A stretch of 64,000 nucleotides of DNA from Schistosoma haematobium (lineage: Eukaryota > Platyhelminthes > Trematoda > Strigeidida > Schistosomatidae), in NCBI RefSeq assembly GCF_000699445.3, contig NC_067195.1, positions 87,740,569 through 87,804,568 of the forward strand, given 5' to 3'. The notes under the pieces are model-generated. The model was not told where the DNA came from, did no database searches, and worked only from the letters and a program-made list of their open reading frames with translations. Shown in pieces: positions 23,701 to 38,700 of the stretch (its first letter is position 1; each line of letters starts with the position of its first letter). Made by a program: the position numbers and the translations under genes.

Positions 23701-26700
23701 ATGGATAGGACATACATTACGCAAATCGTCAAACTGCATCACGAGGCAAGCCCTAACCTGGAGTCCTGAAGGGAAGCGGACAAGAGGAAGGCCAAAGAAC
23801 ACATTACGTCGGGAAATAGAAGCAGATATGAAAAGGATGAATAACAGCTGGAAGAAGCTGGAAAGGATTGCCCAGAACAGGGTTGGATGGAGAATGCTGG
23901 TGAGCGGCCTATGCTCCTTCACGAGGAGTAACAGGCGTAAGTAAGTATTGGATGAATTCAACAGACTTAACCAGTCAATATTGTTCAATGAATCTGTACA
24001 TTAAATATTGCATTGTCATGTTCATTCATCATTCATCAATTATAAGGTGATATATTGTTATAAAACATACAAAAAATAATCATAATAATCAAATAATAAA
24101 ACTAACCCATTCGAATTAGATTAGCTTCAGTTTCAATCTTTTAAAGTAAATAAAAATAAACAAACAAAACCAGTTATAATAATTACAACAGATAAACACC
24201 AGTGAATATTTCATTATATATATAACTAGTTTATGAATAGTTCGATTGAGTAACATATTAAATCGTTAAAAAGAGTTACACAATATTGTTAAAACAATGA
24301 AATGAAGAATTTTTTTGAAAATATGGGGCGGAAACCTACAGAATTACGAAATCCATCATCCAGAAAATACAGGTGTTTATTAACAGTTGTCTACGCAAAA
24401 TACTTCAGATCCGTTGGCCGGACACTATTAGCAACAACGTACTGTGGGAGAGAACAAACCAAATTCCAGCGGAGGAGGAAATCAGGAAGAAGCGCTGGAA
24501 GTGGATACGACACACATTGAGGAAAGCACCCAACTGTGTCACAAGGCAAGTCCTCACATGAAATCCTCGGTGGATAGATGCTCGGAAACTCATCCTGTCT
24601 AGCTTAGAAGACACAGAGGAGCGGAGACAGCTTAAGCGTAGGTTGATTAAAAGACTACGTAGTGATCGTGAGCATTAGTGGGCAGCAAAAGAAGAACAGA
24701 TGGAAAAGGCAACTGATATAGGTAACAGTAGAGAACTTTATAGATTTATCAAGGAAATGGGTATTAAAAATATTGCTGTTAGTGACACTATCTCAGTAAA
24801 AATGGGACCATTATTCACTGTGAATAAAGGAGTTTGGAACGATTGGCAGAACATTTTAGGAAACAGTTCAACTGACTGTTGTGACTTGAAGTTGGGTCGA
24901 TTTATACCCCGTGCCAATTGTTGCGTCCTTGACTCAAAAGATTAGAGAGCAGTGTACTATAGATCGAATCAGTGACACGTAAAACACGTACGAACGACCT
25001 AGTGTCCTGATTGGTCCCGCCTCCCTGTCTAGCCCAGCCAGTTCAGTCCAGAACACAAGTCACAACCTCTGAGATAGGAATCGTTATATTTCAAACATGC
25101 TCTGTTTGTATACCAATCAAACATACCACATCGTACCATAAAATAGAAAACAACATTTTGTACAATATTTAACAAGTGAACAAATATCGATCAATAGGAA
25201 GTGTCCACTTAAAGTCCAAGGACATCATTAGACTTAACATGATAATGATTGGTATATTCCTCTGCATCCCAAACACTGACCTTCAGCCACACTTCAGTTA
25301 CCCACTATCTCCAAGTCAGCTGAATGGAGAACTGATGTAAGTCCTGTCATTGAAAGGCATACCAAAGAAGTACATTAAGCTTGTACAGAATATCTACTCG
25401 AAAACTTCTGGTCGAGTCAGAGCTTATGGCGAGCTGTCATCTGAATTGATTACTTGAAGTGGTGTTCGTTAAGGTTGTCCGCTTTCTTCACTATTATTTA
25501 AATTTGTCATAGATATGGTTTTACAGATCAAACTTTTATCGTCTGACTTCCCAGGAGTTGATTTTTTACTGCGCTTGATTGGCTTTCGCCAACTTGGGCC
25601 ACTTGTGTAGGCAAAATATCCTCCGCCAACCAAAGGGGAAGTTTACTACATAGCAGTTCTATTCATTCTACTTCGAGGATGTGAAACATGGCCATTAAAA
25701 GTTGAGGATATTCGTAAGTTACTAGTATTCGATCATAGGTGTCTTCGGAGCATCGCTCGTGTATTTAGGGACCACGGAGTAAGCAATGTCTAGGTTAGGA
25801 ATAGAGTACTGAAATCAATTGATGAGGTAATAAATCTTCGTCATCTGAGGTACTTATTTATTTACAACAATCTGCCCAATGCTTAATTTATTCGAAATTA
25901 TCAAGTCAAACCTTGGTAATGATACCTACAAACTTATTTGTTTAGTCTGGTTGGCATTTTTCAGCAAGATTTTTTTCTACAGGTGATCGACCCCATGTCC
26001 AACCCTCCAATATTACCCGGGCCTTGGACTGGCAGTAACTCCAAAAGAGCTACAGCTGGAGTTATCATCTGAGGTGGTTGGGATATATGTTGCGTAAGCC
26101 CAGTTCCTCATAAGTTTTTTTTGTTTTTATTTCGTTAACTTATATTTTCGCTTAGAGTCGTATCTTTGATGCCTAATCTTTCCTATTACCACTGATACTG
26201 TTACTACCTCTGCTACTCTGGGATTTGATCTGACAGTTTTATATCTCTTTGTTAACGGGGTATGACAACTCGAACCGACCAACATACGTACAGGTTCTAT
26301 GTTGTGACTGACTGATTAACAGTTATTAAGAGACTCATAAACAAGTTGGCTTTCAATAATGTCACAATGTAAACTCATATAATCGCATAGATTATACGTA
26401 GTGTACTATACTGTTAAACATCATGGTTGTGTTCTTATTAGATTTTACGTCTTTTACACTCCATAAATCGATTGAGATTAAAAGATTAGAAAAGTTGAAC
26501 TTTTGTATACAGTGACCTCATACATACACAAACACACGTCATTACCATGGTGAATATTTACCTTTTTATAACCTGAATAAGTTGGACTCAATGTATACAA
26601 TATAGATACAAACTATTTCAACATAATAATTAAACAATCTTTGTTTTGCATTCTTTAATATTAACAACAGTAAAATACAAACTCATGTAGATAAGTCCAT

Positions 26701-27715
26701 GCACCCTGAATACATAAGAGAAATGGCAAGTAACGCGTTAACGTTCGAAACGATAGGTACTGTGTTGGGATCTTAATGTGAATACAAATACAGGAGTTTA
26801 TGAATATCCAAATGACAAGTACCAAAAATATTATGAAATACGAGTCCCGGATTCTACTACTGGTTACAATTCAATTGTATTACAGCTTGTGACTAAATGG
26901 AGATATCTAAGCAAATACCTCAGGATGCACATATGTTAACAGAGACTTATAAAAGATTTAACATTGAATATCAACAACCGGAAATTGCGAAACCTTCAAA
27001 ATAACCATTAGTTCAACGTTATAATGTCTATGTTGCACAAGTAGGAAGCATATAATATGTCAGTATGCCTTGACCTTAATGTTGATTGAGTTATATCCAC
27101 CAAATCGTAACGTAACCACTAAACTTAAATAACTCGACAGCACGTACACTGTTTTTAATGTTAGGTGCTTGGAAACAGTCAGGAGGAGGAAATCGTTAAT
27201 CTAACTTACATGTTAGTTGGTACTCACCAAAAAGAATTACCTGAATTATTGGGTGGACTGGTTGGCCGTCATGTATTAAAACTAAGGTATATTCGAGGCA
27301 TTATCACTAAGTTATTCAGGCTGAGACAAACTTTCTAATATGTAAGTCTGATTTCTATCTTCTCTGTTTTTATTGCATTGGAATATATTCAGTTGGTCGA
27401 CCAGTGGTTTATAATTACCATCAATCGACGTTAGGTTATCAGTCCCGATCGCCTACTTCAGTTACCCTAATGGTATGAATAGATCAATTGTTCCGTCATA
27501 AAAATAATGGCTAAAAATTCGACAGATAAATAAAGATTCAACAAATGTAGACCCTTGGATAAATACATATATGCAATTACAAAACTTACAGCAGCCACTG
27601 GAGGTGGCACTAAATCTTTCAAAACATTTTTCAAGTGTAATTCATCCATAATAACATGAAATGTTCCTGGTGTAAACCATATTGAAAGACAAAAATTAAC
27701 AGAAAGAATTTAGAC

Positions 27716-27771
<56 letters not shown>

Positions 27772-30700
27772 GACTGCCATAACTGTAGGACTGAAAATTA
27801 ATAGGTAAACATGACGCTTCAGGATGATTTGAAAGAAAGACTTTTCTATGAGGTTTTGATTCACGAGTAAAAGTTGTTAACTGCTTATTTACAACACATC
27901 ACAATCATAAATGGAGTGTCTTGGTAGATATTGTTGTCCATGTCCCGTTCCGAAAGTACTTCTCAAAGCTGTGTATACAAATCTACACTTGACGGTCTGC
28001 ACCAATGGTTGGCAAAGTTGGTAGTAGTGTGTTGAATGTCCTCAAATTCATAGGTTGTTTTATATTTCAGACTATACTCTCCGACCTTGCTTTTTTTAAG
28101 TATTTCTCTCATCAGTTTGAAAATCCCCATAGGATATTCAAAAATGAAGAATATTTGAACGAACAATTGTTTTAAATAACTTCATCCTCAGGCTGTACAG
28201 GCTGTACGTCCATAATTATGTTAATTTACAAAGGTCAAAATAAGGCATTTATTAATGAATTTGACAAGGTTTTATGTTAAAACGGTGTACATGTATATAT
28301 TCCTCTTATGTTCAGATTTTCATTTATTTGCCTCTTCAACAATAAAAACTCCCCGATAAACTTTACATTTCTTATTACTTATCTTTTCCCATAATTAGTT
28401 CTTTAACCTATCAAGCTGTGTTACATTTGCTTGTGTATTATTAGTAACTTCTAAGTTATACTAGTCCATGTAAATAAACTTTAAACAAATGCTTCCCATC
28501 AGTAACTGCTGAGGATTCAATCTAAGCTGTTATATTGATGTAGTGGTTGGGTTTGCATATATTGATGACCAAAACGAGCTATATTGACTACAAAACTTAG
28601 TGAGACTATAATTTATGGACGAAACAATTAGGTATAAGATAACAGGTCTAGGATTTTTGCGCGAAATTCACTCATTTGTTCAGATAAATAGAGTTTTGGC
28701 ATTATAGATTATGTCAGTTCGTGATGTAAACTCAAAATCTAATTCTTAACCTTAATCATCAACCGTAAATCATTATTCTCATTCTTCACATAGGTTTACA
28801 ACCCTCATTTGGTCCTAATTATTAGGTGGACACTCTCAAGGTCAGTCTAGCGTCGCTCAAAGGTCTCTGTAAATTATAGTCTCACTGAACCCTTTTTGTT
28901 TAGATTCTACTATACCAGTTAATGAGCTTAAAGCAATAACTAAAGGTCCGATGACAAAGTCGTACTGCTGGCTGTACTATGTTTTAACGGCAGCAAAGTG
29001 TTCCCTTCAAACAACCAGCACCTACGCCGAGAGTGCTTTCTCGTAATGGAAGAAAGGTATTCGAATCATTCGGACTAAAAATAGCACACCTTTTATTACC
29101 CTACAGATTTCCATCGGTAGCTGTAAGGCCTTTTGAAGTACGGAACCATTAAAACAAAAACTTCCCACAAAAATACCATCGGACCAGCCTCAGACAGTTT
29201 TACCTTGGAAGCTGCGGTCAGGCTCTCAGATCGTCAAGAGATTAACCCAGTTTCATCTACAAGTCCCTAAAGAAGTGTATACCCATAATGTGAGCAAAAG
29301 GAAAGTGATAATAACCCCTATACCTCTAACAATGCTTGGTGACAGGACTAGAGTGGAGCTATATTATGCTAGATGTCCCAGATTAATGTAACCACTGATA
29401 GTGACTGATTACAATAATAACCTAAGCTGATCGAATGAAACACTGGAAACATTGTATCCTAAAAAATACCACAGCCATCCCTATCTAACAGATCTATGGA
29501 AGAATTTGTAATGCTTGGAAAATGTATAAAGCTAATAGTAAAAATGTGAACAGCCCATCCCAGCAGTTGTCTTTCGAATTCTGTCTTTAGGCTTGGAGAT
29601 AAAAAAGAAAGATTATCAATACTGTTTTTAACAGTACTGCTCTCAATAACGCTTAAGTTTGTTATGTTCACCATATTGTCAAGTACTCTTTTATCGCTTT
29701 ATTTTATTGTCTCGCAGTCATTGGTAAAGAGTATCAACTCCAGAAGCGGTTGCCTATAAATTATAAGATTAAATGAAACAGTACAACCTCTCAAGGATAA
29801 GAATACATACACACCGTTGTTCATTCATAATTTTTGTCTGTTCCCCTCCTTTTAGATGAAAAAGAGAGTCAAAAATGAAATCTATCATGAATATAAATTC
29901 ACTTAGTGTTGTTTTACATGTATCTTCCCATTGTTGTTTAGGACTGTAATTGATCAGTTTCTTGTTGGTATATGTGCATCCTGTGCGGATTGCCTCGATA
30001 TAGCATTGAGTCACAAGCTTTTTAAGCAAAGATGGATAGTGGCTAACAGTGGAATACAGGACGCGCGTTTCGTCCTATTTGGGACTCGTCATCTGGACGT
30101 ACCTGCATTCCAGAGTTGATATTTACTCCGGGACTCGAAACCAGTACCGTTCGCTTCAAACGCCATCGCGTTATCCACTTATCTATCTGGGAAGAAACGC
30201 GCGTCCTGGATTCCACTGCTAACCACTATCCATCATTATAATGAATATATTCATATAAAAAGAAGTTTTATAAGCTTTGCCAGGTTAGTTCCAAATACAT
30301 TCATAAGTCAACATAATATAAAGATAAATAACTTGTTTAGTATAATTTCAAAACAAAATTATAACTTACCTTGTGTAAATTGAGCAAGTGCACGATAAAC
30401 AAATACTTCCACAGCTAATGATATAACAGAACAACGTATTCTATTTGATGATAAACTTTTAATAGTTTGATGAATATCACTTGGATCACATGTAGTTAAA
30501 CTAGCCATTAATACTACAATTTCATTATGATGAATTGTATATCTGTTATTAACATAATAGATAGATAAATAAATTCATTTTTTTAAACTATGGGATAACA
30601 TCATTTGGAAAAGTGAAGAATTTAAATGTTTCAAATGAAGAATGAAGAGGTGGCTTAGTGATTAAGGCAATCGACTTTCAGTCACTAAGTCACAAAGTCT

Positions 30701-32742
30701 GTGTAGTATTATTAGTCTTCTTATTTATCGAGTAACATGAAGTCAACTACATTAATCTATACTAAACAAATGAATTGGGGGATGAAACAGATGTATGTTA
30801 CATTTTAGTTGATAGCCAGTTAGTTTAAAGTTGACTGCCAGTGAACTAAAATGAAACAACAAATGGCGGTACTTCTGCGTTGGCGTTTTAAGAAAGTTAT
30901 TACAGTTATGAACAACATTCTGAAAGCCTATTTTAAGCAGTCAAGGAGCACGACATTACCATCACTTATATCAATGCAAGCAAACAACTATGAACAACAA
31001 TATTTTAAATTCAGATTTCGAAGGATATCAGAGAATTTCTAGACGCATTGTATTCAGTAAAATTCAAAATTAATAACCATGGCGATATAGATCTAATCTA
31101 TCAATAAGTATTCAAAGGCTGACTGAACAAAATAATCAAAAGGAGACACGATTAAAACAGAACAAGAGTCGACAACCAGTTCTTGATAAAGTCATTATAA
31201 CAGTATTTGTGAAATAATTTAAAACGCTTGGCTTTACTTGATGGCTTTACTCATCAAGAACTATAGTAGAAGTTTCGAAACTAAACTGTTCAGTTCCGAG
31301 AACGAATAATGTTACTCATTTGTCACGCACAGGTTTATAAGACAATTTTGAAATCACACATAGGACTTGACGGAAAACGTTACTACTTAGTTCCTTAAAC
31401 CAAAACAAATGGGTAGAAGTTCAGAACCAGAACCCAGTTGTTGAAAGCTGAATATTCTCACGACAACTTCACATACCTTGGATTTGTGTTCGACAAAACC
31501 AAGACATAGTTTAAATTCGCTAATTTGTTTTTTACTGCAGAGAAGTTCGTTCCACTCTAATTGGTGACCATAAAATCAGGTATTCGTAGGTTGTCAGTAT
31601 TTTGCCTTCAGAGCATTTATCCGAGTATGTTCAGATCACCGAGTTAACAGTGCTAAGGTTAAATACAGAGTACTAGGTAAAAATTGAAAGTCGGTTGATG
31701 AGATGGTGAATCTTCACCGATTGAGGTTGCTGATGCATGTATTGAGCAATCTCAACTATGGTCTATTTTGATGAGCAGTTTGTTGGGATGAACGTAAGCT
31801 GGAGACAAACTATGTACGTACAAGCAAGGACGTGGTCTCAGTTCATGAAATCTCCGACCGTTGTTGCTACCTTGAAGTGGTGATCGGTCTTGCCTATCGC
31901 GATGAACCAATCGAGCTATACCGGCTGGAACAACCGTTCCCCAAGATCCTACCATGCCAGACAGGTCGGTTGAAGAACGGCAAGACGAAAAGTAGCAAAC
32001 CCAAGGTCTGAGGACGAAGTCGTACAGCTCAATGTACAGAGGTGCGACGGCAGCAAGGTGTTTCCGCCATACAACCAGCATAACAGCAGTCCTGCCTTCC
32101 CACAAGGAGGGGTGGGTTTAGCAAAGGTCGACCCTAAAAATGCACACCTTGCCATATCTCACGGATATCCGTCTCCGGCAGTAAAGTCTCAACAAATACG
32201 GAGGTAACACGAAAATTACCCACAAAAAGGTCATGTGTGACCGACCTCAAGTATTTGTCCCTTGGGTACTGCGGTCACACTCACAGGTTACTAAGACCAC
32301 CTCTAATCCAATTTCCTTTTCAGGTACCTCCAGGTGAACCCTTCCACCTCTAACTGCACTCAAGACCACTGTATTCATAATCAACCTATTCAACCCATGT
32401 AATCAATTACCATAGAACTGAAACACGTTAGCAGATGTAAGCTATCTGGTTGAGGCTCTAATGATTATTGAAACCAGTAGTTGGATTTATTGGATAATAT
32501 GACTTAGAGCAAGATGTAATGGTCTAGATAAATTCACTCCATCTTCATTTCGACTATAAATTTTAAACTTTTTTTATTCATTCTTTCTTGCATTAACATT
32601 GTTTCGTTTAGACGTTTTCTATTGCTATGCTTGTCTTCCGATTCCAAACCAAAATTTTTATCAACCGACATTTCCAACTACCACCACTCCAACTCTCTCT
32701 ACTTAAATGATATTACAATTCTTGATCGGGAAATTCTTTTTT

Positions 32743-32779
<37 letters not shown>

Positions 32780-35700
32780 AGCACTTTTATATCTAAGTAC
32801 CAATGAATGAGATAAAATTAAAAAAACAGAAGAAAACATAGTTCCCATCCCTACCATAAATACTGTTTCTTTCATTCTCCCCCTCTCTCTCTCTCTCTTT
32901 TTCGCATGATATGATGGGCTAATTTTGTAACATGATAAATGTACGAAAAAAAGAAATGATCCGAGAAAAAAATGGATAGTTTTCGTTATTTTAGCCTATA
33001 TCAAATTTAATTTATGCTCTTATCCCCTTCATCAAAGGATAAATATGTTATATCATATTTTATCTAAAATACAATCACCACATAAAATATTGATTCAATT
33101 GTACAAAACGAACGATACAATTACAGAATGGAATGAATGAAACATAAATATGAATTTTGTGTTGAACATTTATAATTGCAAATAATTTTCATAAGCCTAT
33201 TTAACTTTTGAGCAATGAATTGAAGTTGATAAGCTGTTCTTAATCAGTCTTATAATGAGTGCTAACCAAACATATTTATCACGGTGTAGGTACTAGAAGT
33301 AGTGTGGTGTATGTTGCAAAACGTGGCCACCAAGAGTAAAAGACACTCGTAAGCTACTAGTATTTGACCACATATGTCTTAGAAATATTGCTCGCATCTG
33401 CTCGGATCACCGGTTAAGTAATAGTAAGGTTAGAAGAAGGGTATTAAGGAATGATGGTAAATCAGTCGATGAAGTTGTGAATCACCAAAGACTGAGATGG
33501 TTGGGCCACGTATTACGCATGTACAACCACCAACTATCACGACGGGCAATGCTAACTAATGTTGGAAATGGATGGAAGAAAGTTAGGGGTGGCCAAGCCA
33601 AAACATGGCATCAGTCCATAAAGTCACTAACCTCTAGTCTTAGTCATGTTGGTAGATGCAGACTAGTTGGTTGGAGTCCATGTGACTCGTAACTAATGGA
33701 TGGAGACTCTCAGTGACATGGCCCAGAATCGATCACAATGGCGTAGGTGTATACACTCTTTGTTCACCCTTAAACTAAGAGATTAAAACCGCTTCATATC
33801 TTTCTGCGTACTAATTCTTTCCTCCTGTACTATATCCTTATATGCAATCTTTCTTTTATATATTATCAACATTGAATTAACTACTTATATGAATCCTGTG
33901 TCCATGTTGTTGTGCTAATGAGGTAAGGCAACTTGGACCGATGCACATATGTACCTGGTCCTACGTTGTAGCTGATTAGCTGACTGAAAACAAGGCAACT
34001 ATAGAAGGAGAAAGTAGGCACAGAAATTAATTTCGAGAATCTGACGCCCATTTCTACTTTCTGAATAAAAATATACCATTCTTCTGTGTTTGGTATTATT
34101 ATACTAAGACTATTGAATGGAGAATGGATAGAAAAACACCGATGCGGTACTGATGTGCAATGAGAGTAAAGAGAATAAAATTGTTTATTGAGTAAGTCAA
34201 TGATTGACACCCATATGAAGAAAAATAAAATTCAAGTCTTATCTTCAACTAGTAATAGAATACATACAGTGTGCATAAATTTGGTCATATAACTACTTGT
34301 GATATTTATCATTTATTCTATCTAATTTAGGAGACCGACTTATAATTAACTGAGTAAAAAGACTGAAAAGTACTTACATCAGGACAACAACAACACGAAC
34401 AAAAAAAAAACGGAAAGCAAAAAACACAAACACATGGACTGAAATTTAAACAATATAACACTTTCTAGTTACAATCATTGACAAAATTCAATTTTAACAG
34501 TAATCAGTGACTCAATCATAAGTTTTATAAGATCAAAATATAATTAATACATTCGAAGTAACCTGACTAGTGACAATAACCGAGAAGTTTAAGAACTAAT
34601 AATAGTTCGGATTATCATGGTGATCAGTCTTAGTTGCCAAAAGTGTATTCATCAGTGTGGATTGCCATGATAGAACCGTTATTTCGCCAGTTCATGTAAT
34701 GTAGATGGAATGTGGTTAGCAGTGAAATCCAGAAAAAGCATTTCATCATATTTCGAATTTGTCAGCTCGATTTATCCTTTGAACAAGTGAGCAGCTGTCT
34801 GGATTCAGTAAAGAAGTGGATAATGACTTTGGTGTTTGGAGCGAAAGGTATTGGGTTCGAATTTCAAAGTGGATATCAACTCTAGCATGGAGGTACATCC
34901 AACCAACGAATCCCAATAGGAACAAAACAAAGGTATTCGATTCCACTGCTAGCCACATTTTATTTACTCTATATAAACCAAATTCAATAGTTGTTGACAG
35001 TTATAGACAAAATTTATTTGTAATGTAGTGAGAATTAATAAGATAATTGTCAGGTCCTGATAAGCATAATGAATGGTAACTTTGGGGTCCTTTTATGGAC
35101 CAATACTATACGTATATTTTTTACTGTATAATTGTTAAATAACTAAACTATTCATATTCACATTCCTCTTATTATAAGCTTTATTTAGACCTCTGAACCA
35201 TTATTATACGTTTTACCATTCTTGAATTATGCCCTGTCTATTAGTCACTGCCTCCCACATTCACAGCCACATTTGGCCAAATTTTTTACAAATGTTATTT
35301 TCTATTTTATGGTACGTTGTGGTCTGCTTGATTGGTATATAAACTCAGTATGTTTGAAATACGATTATTCATATCGCAGAGGCTTGGGTTGGTGTTCTGG
35401 ACTTAATCGGCTGGGCAAGGCGTAGAGCACGACCAATCAGGACTCTAGGCTGCTCGTACGGGTTTTACTCGTCATTGATCCGAACGATAAGCCACTGCTC
35501 CCTAACTGGAGGTATCATTACGTTATATATTAACAGCGCACTCAGGCCACAAGTTATAACAATAATGTATATGGGAAGTAGGAATGACAGGCGAATGTAA
35601 AGTATGTCTGTCTGTATGTGTTCTACAACAGCATAGATTGAATACAGCTGTTATCTTATTAAAATGAAATACTCCTAAGCGTTTTTGGTACACCTTTATT

Positions 35701-38700
35701 GATGTTCAAAACTGGATATCAAATTAGCTTTCGTTAGGACAAATGTGTCATAAGCGGATGGATCGATAATGAATTTTTGTTATGTGTCAAACATATTTAC
35801 ATGGTGGTCAACATTGAAAGTTTTGTTCTATTTAAGACACGTCCGTTGGATTTACCCACAACATTACTTTTGATATTACCATTGCTACTTAAACACAATA
35901 CTGTTCTATTGAAGTACTAATGCATCATATACTAAGCCATTGAGTCTCATTAACCACTAACTTGTTCATAGGACAAGGAACAATGAGAAATCATAGAGCT
36001 CTGTTCTTTTCCACCCAGTCACCGATATTAGGATTCAATACTTCACATTTTCTTAATCTCTACCAGGTTACGTGATAGTGCAAATATGTTTGAGTAACTT
36101 CTAAGTCAGTTGTTTAAATGCTAGATGTCAGAGATAAGAGTTACATTACATTTATTAACAACTTACTTTAATCTGGATTCAGCTAATAATAAAGCATTTT
36201 GTAAACTAGGTTCACCAATACAAGTACGTGTGTAAAGTGACTGCAAAGCGGAAAGATGTGGTCTAGGATTACCTACACACAAAATGATAGAATTCAAAAA
36301 ACACAATAGGATTAACGCTTAAAGCAGTTAGAAATTTTTATAAATTCAACATTTGCCACTCAATATAAAAATGTCAACACAATACTGAACCCAAGGATAA
36401 TCGAAAATTGAAGTAATTTCTTTTCTGCACTGTTCCCGAAATTGGTAATTAAGACCGCTGCCTCCCCCCCCAACAATTAGGAAAACAAAACCTAACTTAT
36501 GATCGCTAAACTCCCTTTGTTTTATGTCCAAATTTACTTTGTAGCAATTAGTGATGAATAAATCTAAATAATTACGACTTTTACAAATATCATATTCAAC
36601 AAATATCAAAACTGAATGAGTATGCAACAAAAATGGTTAGAATACAATGGAGCTAACACATCAAAAACTTCCCATAAAAATAGCAATATATGAACGGGCA
36701 CAAGTATTTATACCCTAGGCTTTGTAGTCACCTTACCAGATCGTCACGGTAACCAGTAATTCAGTTTCTATTTCAGATCCCTTAAGAATAAATATCCTTC
36801 CATGATGTGGACAACATTAAGTGACAGTCACCCTCATACCCTCAACAGTACCCAAGATTACCAGGGTTAATAATAATACTATCATCTTGTTTCAAAAATA
36901 AAGTGGGTCATCACTTAAGCAAAACATCAGTAAGTTGTAATTAATGTACAGCTGGAGATCGGCCGAAACCGTTACAGCACATGAACGCTTCACGATGATC
37001 AAAATAAATATAAAAAAGGACAAAATATACGATGAAAAAATACAAGTGAATCCGTAGAATAAACTAACTGAAATAATATTTAAAGTGAACATCAAAGGTA
37101 AGGCGATAACTGCACTAATACAGTCGATTCTGAATCATGTCATATATTCTCTCCAATCATTGATCACGATCATTATGTGACCCTAGACCAAGGTTAGTGT
37201 ATATCTTCCGTTTACATCCAATCATATAGTCAATTCCTTCATGAATTGATATCATATTTTCTTGACTTGATATTTTTCACAGACGTTTTTTCAAACTAAT
37301 CCTACACTAACCAGCGTCACATGTTATGGTGTGGTGTATATAACTTATGTTGACAGATTTAGGTAGTATACAACAACAATCGGAAGTGGAATGCATAGTA
37401 ACAGAGGATTGAGAATATCGAACTGAAGATAACAAGAACGTAAACAAGGAGTAATTGTAGTAACAACAGAAATGAAGGAGTGATGAATTCGGTAAGAGAC
37501 AAATGATGGAAGATTTGTAAATGATGTATTCAATGTATCGTTTTAATATTTTACAAGGACACTAAGTAATTTGGCATTAAATAATAAATTAGTCTCCCCT
37601 AGCTGAGTTTTCATTCACTACAATGGTATTTGGTAGTAGTTGAATATGCTAAAATATACAAACACACTTTACAAACCACTTCGATTCAAACAAGAAAAGA
37701 ATTTTGAACGAAATTGAAAAAGAAAATATTTTAGAAGTATAATTCATTTTAATAGTTGTAATCATGAGTAGATTAAAGCTAGACCATCACTATGGAAAAC
37801 TTGAAAACACTGGACGGCCGTTTCGTCCTACTATGAGACTCTTCAGCAATGCTCATTCACAATCCAGTACACAGCCGTTCAGTACTTCCAGGTTTTCCAT
37901 AATAGTTCAACTTTAATCAACTCATGAATTTAACTATTAAAATTACTACAATTTCCCTTTTCTGGTATAATTAATTGTTGAATATTAACGAATTAAAATA
38001 TACAAGGGAAGTGTGGGCTAAATCAATCATCACAGTTATTATATCCCGATTTTTTTTAGAGTTAACAATCAAAGTGAAAAACACTTTTCCTCTTCTTTCA
38101 TATTAAATGAAATCAATAACAATAAAAAGTAGAGACAAAACATAATTGTGTTTTTTTTACTTTCTTTCTCTAACCTGATAATTCTGTTAATCGTTCAGCT
38201 CTTCGATCTGAAGTAACAATAATACCTAATTGACTGATAGGATTTTGATCGAAATACTCTCGAACAAATGTACAAGCAGCCTAGATGAATTCCCCATAAC
38301 AACAACAACAAAAAGAAAACAAACAAAACAAAAGATCTACAATGAAATCAAGTTACATAGAAATAATTTTTTGAAGGAAAGATATCAATAAAAATTCATT
38401 CGAATAAAGTAATTAGACAATTTCGAAACATTGTACAATTCTGCTCAACAACAGGTATGATCTACTTAAATTGTAGTTGATTTATTAAGTAATCAATTTC
38501 CAATTTGATATGGTTAACAGGTATGATTAAGAGAGTAATAGTTAATGATGTGAACAATTAGTTAAATCTGGGAGATGGTACTTTTAAAAGTATACTAAAG
38601 AGAACTAATATCTACATACTTATTGTGTAGCTATTTTGAGTATTTTTTGGCAAGGTTCTTTTTTACAGGATGAAGTTGTTAACCCGACGTCCACCTCTGC

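Noticed and set aside
28599..28886. 8-bp TSD for the TIR element
   Set aside because: The best flanking pair (caaaactt and gaaccctt) matches at only five of eight bases, so I do not claim it.
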